A stretch of DNA of 64,000 nucleotides, taken from Boletus sp. NGJ (lineage: Eukaryota; Basidiomycota; Agaricomycetes; Boletales; Boletaceae). A model generated the notes under the pieces. The model worked only from the letters and a program-made list of their open reading frames with translations, was not told the origin of the DNA and did not search any database. The translations under genes were made by a program, and so were the position numbers. Below, one piece after another: positions 55,622 through 64,000 of the stretch; the stretch's first letter is position 1; each line of letters opens with the position of its first letter. The stretch spans positions 682,001 to 746,000 of the forward strand of contig JAGTXK010000055.1 of the NCBI GenBank assembly GCA_019096195.1, read 5' to 3'.

Positions 55622-58062
55622 TCAATAACCTCTCCGCAGTCTCTTGTTCTCCTCTCTCAGCTGTCTGTTCTCCGCCTTCAACTCCTGAATTTCCCCATTC
55701 CATTCTTCCATTATTTCTCTGAGCTCCTGCTTCCACCCTCTACCCATCCGGACGAGGTCCAAATGTAAACCCATCATCTCCGCCTTGGTCTCGCGCTGGA
55801 AGTCGTACATGACCTCATGAACAATACTCCGCAGGAAATCCTGTGCAGCCGCATTCATGTTCAGATTCGCCGCTGACGGGCGGTGCGGCGATTGAAGCCA
55901 GTTTGGCAGAGCAGTTGGGCGACATGGTGACAGCTGCAAGGAAAGCTCTTGCTCTCGTTCTTCATCCTGCCGCTCGTCTGCGAGGATCCCGGGGCCACCT
56001 TCGTCTTCCGACTCATCGCCCCCTCCAGATAACTCTCCGGCATCTGGGTGCTGCGCAAACCTAGTCTTCTTCGCTTCTGACACGGCTTCTTTCCCCTTCT
56101 CCTTCTGGCTCTTGCCTTTGGCCCATCTTGCAACTTCTGGACTAGTAAGCCCGAGTACACCAATACCGCTACCACTCGCACTCGCCAACGGAGCTTTCGC
56201 TATATTCTTCCCCAATGAGATAGGCGTCACAGGCCCGCGTGGTAACTCGGGAGAGGATAAGTCGATGCGATCGCCACTATCGTCCGGCGTGGCCGACCGT
56301 CGTTGTTTTTGCTGCGGGTGCACGACTCCGTTAACGGCTTTCGAAGATGATACTTTACTTTGAGCAGAGCCAGCTGAAGTGGACCTGAGCTGTCGTCCAA
56401 TAGATGTGCTCTCAACAGACTCGGAAATAATTCGATGTCTCATGGCATTCGGCTGATTGCCTTTGTCTCTGGGGTCGCCGTTCAATGGGGGGCCTGATCG
56501 GACTCGCATCGCCGCCAGATGCCCGGAAATAGACTCCGGCGCGGATCCGAGTCCTAGACGTTCGACGCCTTGTCCCATCTTGTAAGACGAGCTAGGTTTG
56601 GTGCGTTGTCTTACATTTACTGGCTCGGTTAATCCACGGGATGTAGGTAAAGGCGGCCGAGCCTGGGTGTCGCGTTTTTCCTCTTGTTCCTTGCTTCCCT
56701 GTCTCAGAGGGTTTACGCGGCAAGATAGTGTTGCTAGGAACCAATGTTAGGTGCTGTGTAGAGCGACAAAAGGGACAAGCTGCATACGAGAGCGTGAAAC
56801 TGTTGGTTGTGCATCTAGCCTCAAGTTATGGGTCTCGGATAGTGGGGTTCGCACGGGAGAAAAAGGTTTCTTCTTGGGTGTAATCCCACCTCCGCCACGA
56901 ATCTTTGACGCAATGGTAACGCGCACTGGGGACTTAATCCCGGGACTAGCAACAACGGAACCGGTGGATGTCGTTCGCATCGAAGACGCAGACCGTCGGG
57001 GGGACGATCTTACAACTGCTGCCGAACTTGACTTGGCCTTCACTCTAGCAGTGTCAGTAAGGTGGGACTTGATTTTCCCCTGTAAATGTGAATGATTGGT
57101 TATGGTCTCCACGAAATGAAATGCTTACCTGAACATTAATTGCCTTGATGGAAGCGCTGCCGTCGCCGATGGTGAACGACTTTGGCTCTGTCTCCAGTGA
57201 CCTCAGATCGAGTATCAGGAGCTTGCCGCTTTGAGTGCCCAGATATATGGCAGCGCCTTCCGCAGTGAAAGCGCAACAAGTAAGTGGGGTTTTCACATTG
57301 ACGGCCTTGAGTACCCTGGCCAAAGAAGTTAAGATACGCGTGTTGGTCTCAAGACATCACATACCCGTTATCTTTGTCCAGATCAACCAGTGCTACATCG
57401 CCGTTGGACGTGACAGCAGCGACAAGGGTTTTGCTGAACGGGCTGGCTGAGACACCCACGATCTCCCCACCTCTAGGAATGTGAACAGTCTTGGATGGAC
57501 TAGAAGGTCGCATCGAGTCGTAGACAAAAACGTCCGGTCCGATACTCAATAAAAGCCTCCTGGAATGTGGGTGGAATAAGCAACAGGTGACGGGCTTCCT
57601 GTTTGGAAGCCCCTTCAATTGAGTGTGGGACGAAAGCGTCAAGTCATGCACAAAGACCGCAGAAGCCGACATGGACGCCAGCAAAGTGCCATCGTTGGAC
57701 ATCGAGATCCTTGTCACAGCGTTCTTGTGGGGTTCCAATGAAGGTAGGACCTTTCCAGGTGAGTGGGTACAGTCTAGTGACCACACCTTGTTAGCGGTCG
57801 CAAAGAAGATTATGTTGCTCTTGTCCTTCATTGCCAAGCATGTCACGATATCAGATCCACAGTGGAGCTCTTCTAGGAGACATTCCGATGGAGTATATCT
57901 TTTGATAGATGAGGAATTGGCCAGGTAGAGTTGGGAGTTGTCCGGGGACCAGGCACTCGTGGAGCATTCCAAAGAACTGGAAATAGGGAATGAGCTCGAC
58001 GAATTCTTGAAACTGGCTGGGTCGATGAGACTGGCGCCATTGTCTGTGATGATTGCGAGCAT
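55622..58062 (-). CDS. NEDD1: NEDD1/GCP-WD-like WD40 protein
   Basis: Likely gamma-tubulin ring targeting factor at the spindle pole. The N-terminal half is a WD40 propeller: MLAIITDNGASLIDPASF, STSAWSPDNSQLYLANSSSI, PHKNAVTRISMSNDGTLLAS, KPVTCCLFHPHSRRLLLSIG, GVSASPFSKTLVAAVTSNGD, KTPLTCCAFTAEGAAIYLGT. A basic Ser/Pro linker of about 400 residues follows, and the C-terminus holds the helical segment AAQDFLRSIVHEVMYDFQRE and coiled coil EIQELKAENRQLREENKRLR. Propeller plus C-terminal helices is the NEDD1 layout. The start is the ATG at 58062; an upstream ATG at 58156 (MTDALFAPDAVVRVAIGQ) is in another frame and I found no splice joining it. Gene name is inferred from architecture. Confidence 0.78.
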
Positions 58063-58206
58063 CGTTAATGCTATAACGTTGGTGTGCAGGCAGAGATGCT
58101 ACTTGGCCAATGGCGACTCGAACAACCGCGTCCGGCGCGAACAACGCGTCGGTCACATGACCTCGAAGCTCAATACATTATAAATCATAGTAATGTTGTA
58201 CTATCA

Positions 58207-61200
58207 CTAGTACTCGAATCTCACTCTCTTGCGACCGTCAGACTCGCAGGTAGGGATATCTGACACAACATCAACTATGCTTGAACCTCCCACATCCCCG
58301 GACAAACTGGACTGCATGTCGACTGACGCCGCCTGATCGGCATCGAGCGATAGGACCACACTGATCGGATCATTCGGTGGGGTGGACTCGCTCAAGAAGC
58401 GGGGATGCTACTCTCATGTTAAGTAGATGATACCAGAATTGAGAAAGGGTTGCAAATCACCATAAGGTAGTCTCGCATGCCACTTTCAGTCGCCATACTC
58501 GGAACTTTGTCGCTATTCCTCAGATATTGCCTCCGGGCGATCATCGCTTCCTCAGGCGTGGAGCGGATAACCAGGGTTTTTACTTAAAAGGGCCTAAGCG
58601 ACGAATACTCGAGAGTGAAGGAACTGACCTGTGACTGGTCTTGTTTGACCTATACGATGAACACGCTTAGAAGACGAATCAGACTCACAATTGGAATGTA
58701 CTGTGGATGTTTCACACCTTGATGGCCTGTGACTCGACATCAGGATGCCAGACAGGCTCGCAAAAAATAATCCGGGAGGCTGATATCAAGTTCCTACAGA
58801 GGATATCAGTACCTAAAGCTGCGCAGCTATCATACAAACTGACAGGCCCCGCGCGCCAAGTTTCAATTCCATCAAGAGAACTCTGTGCACGTCCGAAGTT
58901 TCAAATGTTGTGATGCATTGCTCCCTCAGCAGGTATTGCTCCTCATTGGTGTAACGTAGATGCTTGATTTCGAATAGTGACAAGGCCTCGCCGATTTGAA
59001 AGAGGGTAAGGAGAGAATTGGAGAATATGAGGAACTTCTCCTTCCCAGAGTATCGCTGGACCTACAAGCGTGCGGAATGTAATTCATGTCATCGATGCAT
59101 GTATGCAGACATACCTCGGAAAGGATGTAGTTCAACTTCGTAGATAGCGAAGGTCCGACTTTTACCCCAGACAAAGGTGAAGATCTCACACGAGCTGCAG
59201 CTGCTTCAGTGGAAGTAACTTGGTTTACCCTGTCCCCGTGCTGACGGTCTTCGAACTCCTCATCGTCAGATAGGTCCATCCGTTCGACACGTTTCTTTAG
59301 AACTCCGATTGTCTCTTGCACCTCTTTCACCATTTCTCTCCTTCGGTTCACGCCACGCCTTGCCCAGTGTGAGCTGATAGATTTTAAAGCCATCCCCCTT
59401 TTTTCATTCCTCTTGAGGATGTTGCCCTCTTCAACCAGGCCGTCTTTCGAGATCAAAGGTTTCTTGCGCACAAGCGAACGGAGATTCACCAGCCGGTCTG
59501 GGTGCATAAAGTCAATCGTTCGACTATCTCTACGCAGCCCAGTTCGTGTCCACGCCTCAACGACGGCTGGGTCAAGTCCAGATACATTGAACGGGACATC
59601 CGGGTAAGGTTGTATCGCTCTCCATATGTCGTCGTTAACGGCAGCGGCTCTGCATAACCAAGTCAGTCGCACGTCAATGCAATGAAGATAATTCATACGC
59701 ATGCTTGAGCGCTTGCCCTAGGAGGTCCAACTCCTCAGGGCTTGCTTCCTGGCCAGGCTCCCGATGGACTGCGCGACGCATGTATGTATCTGCTGAGCAG
59801 CAGATATCGTTGACATTGTACAAGATATCTGAAGATGACCAGAAGAGGCTCCTAGAGATGGCAACCTCAGAAAACCGCGAGATGGTATGAAGATTTTGCC
59901 CAGTGGCTTACTGTGACCAATTGTTTATAGTCGTCTGTAGGTCTTTGGCATTCTGGTTCGGACGGAGGTAAATAAAACTATTGCTTCACATAAAAATGCC
60001 TCGTGACGTACTCTTTGGTGGAAAAGGTAATCCTGGGTCAGGGTGAGCGACAGAACTACACAAAACCGATTTATATCGACCTACTGGACCTGTCCGCCGT
60101 GAATCGATAGCATTGATTGCGACGGCGGCTTGCAGTGCATTGTACGACTTCAGAGCGTAATTGTCTAAATCCATGTAAATTATGTCATGTTTCATCGGGG
60201 GCAGTAAAACATCATTTTCCACATCCTCGATTCTTGCAAGCTGGAGGTAAGCACGAATAGGTGGCAATACATTCTTTGACGGACCTGTGACGGACCATCA
60301 CCATTTGCATTACCTGGCTAAGGACATCGATAGCGCCAGGTCGTGGCCCGCGTCGATCGCATAATAGTGTTGAAACATGGACCGTGAAGCACTTCGGGTC
60401 AGTATGAAAAGGGGGAACAGCAAGGAAATCTCCTATCATAGTCCCCAGTTTGCGTAGGTTGAGACTATCGTAACTGCCCCAAACTCGCATGTAGTGCCCA
60501 TCATCCTGACTAGGAGACGTGGTCGTGGGAGAGCCAAAATGAGGGTAATCGAGGACAGTCTCAACCAAGTCAACATGACGATCGGATTCCTGCTCGTCAA
60601 TCGTACGACCTAGATTGAGACCAAGTATGTTGGATGTGGGTGTCCCAGTGACAATCCATTTGTGTTGGATACTTAATTGCCGAACGAAATAGTTGATGGT
60701 GGCTGTCATATTTCCAGCAATATGGCCTTCATCAATAACCAGCCTTTTCCACCGTACCCGTAAGAGAGGAGTAACATCAGGGTCATCAGGACAATGACAA
60801 TCTGGGACTCGGGATCCTGCCAAGCATGGGCAAGAACAAGATTTGAAGTCATAGAGTTTTTCCGTCGTGTTCTTCTTGGACTCTTTGCGGAAACCTGCTG
60901 ATTATTAGTCTCTGCACCAGGAGCCACGTATCCTACATACGGGTGTCACTCATGATGATCAACTGAGAAGGAATCATTAGTCAAGTATGCAAGCCCAATG
61001 CCATCCCGCATTCACTTACCTCATAATCTGATGCAAGTCTCCTAGCGTCAGGAAGATCCATAGAAGGACGGACAATGAGATACCGAACACAGTCATGACA
61101 GTGTTTGTCAATTTCAGTCTTCCATTGACCCAACAAGGTCAAAGGGACAATCACTAGTGTGGCTGAGGAGAGGTACATGGTTCGAGGACTTAGATTAGGT

Positions 61201-62531
61201 ATTCGACGACGTGACCTTTTCAGTGCTTCCGTGGCGAGCTCGGTGTTGTACTGGTGATAAAAGGGCCTGTTGGCTCGTATGAATGGCCACAGATGGCTGG
61301 CTTCGAGTTCATCTGCAAATGTTAAGCGGCCTGTGGTGACTTTGGCCAAAGAAAAATGGTGCACGAGAAGTTCGACGAGAGATGGTACTCGTTGAATAGC
61401 CCTCCGGCCCAAACCAGCCCTATCCCTTGCAAGAGCATACTCCGCAGACGGGAAGTGACGGTAGGCCAAAGGTGTCATCACCGATCGCTCATCGACCAGG
61501 GACTCCTCTGGATCTGGGAGTTGACTGGCACTTGCAAGAACAAGAGCAATGACCATGACCGTCTTTCCCGTTCCTAGTAAAAAGTTAAATTACAGGCTTC
61601 CACACTTGGCACAAACACACCTAACTCTTCACAGAGTATACCCGCTCGGGCTGGGAAAAATGTAGGACATTCTCGCAACACAAACATGGTTGATGGCTGG
61701 ATATAACAATGTGTGCCTGACATGCATGAGACACCGATGTGCGATGGATCGAGAACAGGATGAGCACTCGATTCCTTGTGGAGCATGACAGCAACCGAGT
61801 GTCGCTGATAGCCATATAGAGTCGTTTTCAGACCCCAAATTGCGCCTCCAGACGCAATGTGGTGGGAAAATGCTGTGCTTTCATTTGTCGGTGGGTTCAG
61901 TATCGGGGAAGGTAAATCGCTATAAATTTCAGCCATTGTGCGATTATCCTGTTGCAAATAATTAACACCAACATCAAAAAAATACTCGGAATCCACAAAC
62001 AACATCACTAGGCAGGAATTGCTTTTGTGGAGCATTGAGGTGAGCCTCGTCCGCATCCCACAACGCATCATTTTGCTCAATTAGCGGTATGATGCTTTGC
62101 ATATAACGACGACCTTCCTTGACCACAGTTTCGGGGCGACAGCGTAGTCGTTCATGGACATTTGGTAGATCATTAGGGATAAGATACACTCTGACGAAGA
62201 CTGTGTATCCACTAGCGCCAGGTCTGCAGGTTGCCCGGAGAAACAGATGCTTTGCCAGAAACTCCAATTCTCGAAAGAGTGTGTCTGCTGGATGGGTAGA
62301 CAAATTTCGCACAGGAATGGAATACCAGTCGCTGCTGCTGTTCGATGCACTGGGGCAGGGCGATTCGCCATCGTGGACAGCAATAGTTAGTGTCCCTGCA
62401 GGAATAAGGTTGCTCAACGAGAACGCGTCGGGGGTGGCTCGTGCCTCGACGACAAGTAACTTGTGATTATCTATGCAAAATGGGCAGTATGTGGATGGTA
62501 GCGGGCGTTGTGTTCCGTCGTGGGTCTGCAT
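58207..62531 (-). CDS. SNF2-family DNA-dependent ATPase/helicase
   Basis: Many-exon gene. N-terminal part: [19 protein letters not shown] (a CPFC pair), then [20 protein letters not shown]. ATPase motifs: [17 protein letters not shown] (Q-like), [19 protein letters not shown] (motif I), [20 protein letters not shown] (Ia), [17 protein letters not shown] (DEGH, motif II), [12 protein letters not shown] (III). Second lobe: [20 protein letters not shown], GARGLxx, [28 protein letters not shown] (motif VI). Between motif III and the second lobe is an insert of several hundred residues with basic and acidic helices but no RING cysteines. The C-terminus ends [11 protein letters not shown]. It resembles SNF2 proteins such as the F-box-linked plant At3g54460, not Rad5/Rad16. 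All helicase motifs are present. Role inferred as chromatin or repair. Confidence 0.85.
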
Positions 62532-62670
62532 GGTCCAAGGACGCGTGAGTCATTGATTCTGCCTCAGTGCCACTGTCAATTTAGGTAAATAGTCGTGCGA
62601 AATACATTCTTTTTCTGGCCTACGGTTGAGGCGGTACCTTTGCAGGCGGAAACGTTGAACTTCGGCCTTC

Positions 62671-63518
62671 ATGGTGTCCTTGTTAAAACGTTCGCATGGC
62701 CGTGGAATTCGCATCACAGCGACAGCGAGACCCACACCAAAGAAAACCTACTCTATTCGGAAAAATTCCAGCACCGTCTCTGAATCCTCCAAAGACGCAA
62801 TAACATGGCCGGAATACCTCGAGATTCGACGCGGCAAGCGCAGATGGGAGACGGTATACTGCCCGCACTTGCCCAGAATTGCTACCTGTTGATGCTCCTT
62901 TCTTAGGCCCTGACCATTCCTTCCTCTCTTCTTGGCCTGGTGGGAGGAGCCGCCTATTTTGGATCTCTGGAGACGGACGCAACTAAACCGATCATGGTAC
63001 GTCGCTAACTTCACGGCACGCGTCAAGCGGATGCTGATGGCTCATGTTCCAGGGAATTGACCCCATGTTCTTTTATGGGGCTTGTACAATGGCATGCACG
63101 GGTGAGTCGATCCAAATGACCATCGTAACCTCGTATTCGACGTTCCCAAGGTCTCGGGTACCTTCTGGGACCCGCAATCGGTTCAACTTGCTGGAGAATG
63201 ACCCATCGTCGTACCCTCGCCCTTATAGAAGCAAAGGACCGCGAATTCTACAGACATATAGTCAAAAATCGTGTTGACCCTACGGCACAAAGTGCCAATA
63301 ACCCTGTGCCGGACTACTATGGTATAGAGCTATCCACCTTTCGTCTGATACCCCTTTTTGAGCCGTTTTCCAACTGACAGGAGAGAAAATTGGTTCGCTG
63401 CACCAATACCGCCAAGTACGTGTCGTGGCATTCACCGCAGCTCTTCTTTTAACACAGCTCCTAGTGGTTGCGAGACCAGGCAAAGTTCAGACGGAAAGCA
63501 CAGTTCCCAGTGGAATAG
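62671..63518 (+). CDS. PAM17: Pam17, subunit of the TIM23 import motor
   Basis: Inner-membrane protein that helps organise the presequence-translocase motor. Starts MVSLLKRSHGRGIRI with a basic leader. Conserved body across four or five exons: DAITWPEYLEIRRGKRRWET, membrane segment TIPSSLLGLVGGAAYFGSLE, TKPIMGIDPMFFYGACTMAC (second segment), LGYLLGPAIGSTCWRMTHRR, ALIEAKDREFYRHIVKNRVD, NNPVPDYYGEKIGSLHQYRQ and WLRDQAKFRRKAQFPVE. The match to fungal Pam17 is continuous. The last intron ends at CTCCTAG; the nearby ACACAG would break the WLRDQ motif. Divergent from the SNF2 gene, with about 140 bp between start codons. Confidence 0.95.
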
Positions 63519-64000
63519 AAGCAGGACCGCCTCGATACATTATCCTTTACAGTAGCATACACAATGCATTTGTTATTTTCCATCGAGACTCGGGGCAGGA
63601 CTATCCTGTGGCCAGGGGAGTTAATTGACCGCTACTAAGTGTCGACAAGTGTCGACTACAATATTCGAATACTGATAGGGTATAGCGCTACACTTAAATA
63701 CCGATTATAATAATATGGAATGATTGTGTAGCATCAGCCGTGTCATAACTAGCCTCTGGAATAAGACCGCGAGCGTGGAGAAAGCGCACCAACACAAAGT
63801 AACGCGGATTCGCGACCAGCGTGGCTGCATTGTGGAACGAAACAAAGACTATCGTAAATCGCCACTCACTCCACTAACTCTTGAATCCTAGCCCGGGTCT
63901 CGCCAAAGACCGGGTTTGCATACCGCTCACCGCGAGAGCCTGAGGTGTCACCGGGGGATCTTGTTCCCCTTTCCGATTCTTTTCCGGATAAGATGTTTCA
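63519..64000. other. Unassigned right-hand end of the window
   Basis: About 480 bp. Minus-strand frames near 63694-63826 (NPRYFVLVRFLHARGLIPEA, stop at 63694-63696) and near 63870-63995 (GSRGERYANPVFGETRARIQ) look coding-like and could be the last exons of a gene beyond the right edge. I could not join them in phase across a convincing intron, so I do not call a CDS. A GTGTCGAC motif occurs twice near 63641-63656. Confidence 0.3.

Noticed and set aside
58064-58156. Upstream ATG (58156) as the start of the NEDD1-like gene
   Set aside because: It is in a different frame, and no GT-AG intron joins it in phase to the WD40 exon.

Overview
The window is nuclear DNA from a filamentous basidiomycete, most likely an Agaricomycete. 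Genes are dense and on both strands, and nearly all are cut by many short (about 50-60 bp) GT-AG introns. The proteins are eukaryotic and fungal, and the F-box family at 18-20 kb is of a type I know from Agaricomycete genomes. I could place 25 protein genes. I saw no transposon, virus-like element, CRISPR array, rRNA or convincing tRNA.

Layout. 0-9.6 kb: 5' part of an aspartate aminotransferase (-), a small AN1 zinc-finger gene (-), a large RhoGEF (+), glutamine-hydrolysing asparagine synthetase (-) and a tiny possibly mitochondrial protein (-). 9.7-17.7 kb: NSE1 of the SMC5/6 complex (+), a mitochondrial-type AAA ATPase (-) that shares a 181-bp promoter gap with a plasma-membrane syntaxin (+), and phosphatidylinositol synthase (+). 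18-29.5 kb, all minus: an F-box protein, phosphatidylserine synthase, DNA primase large subunit and a roughly 1,800-residue disordered protein. 30.5-43 kb: a USP7/UBP15-type deubiquitinase (+), SEC66 (-), citrate synthase (+), a proline-tailed conserved protein (-) and a PP2A B56 subunit (+). 43.6-51.6 kb, all plus: HSP70, a TBC Rab-GAP and succinate dehydrogenase flavoprotein. 52-62.5 kb, all minus: FAN1 nuclease, a NEDD1-like WD40 protein and an SNF2-family ATPase. The window ends with PAM17 (+) and an unassigned tail.

How the genes relate. This is mainly a housekeeping region. Several products serve mitochondria (citrate synthase, SDH1, PAM17, the AAA ATPase), several serve genome maintenance (NSE1, PRI2, FAN1, SNF2) and several serve membranes and secretion (PIS1, CHO1, syntaxin, SEC66, TBC). 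The clearest functional pairing is PIS1 and CHO1, which compete for CDP-diacylglycerol and lie under 4 kb apart on either side of an F-box gene. I found no obvious new multi-gene system. The least described items are the small gene at 9.3-9.6 kb, the F-box family, the disordered protein, the proline-tailed protein and the SNF2 protein without a RING. CDS spans below run from start to stop codon and include introns.
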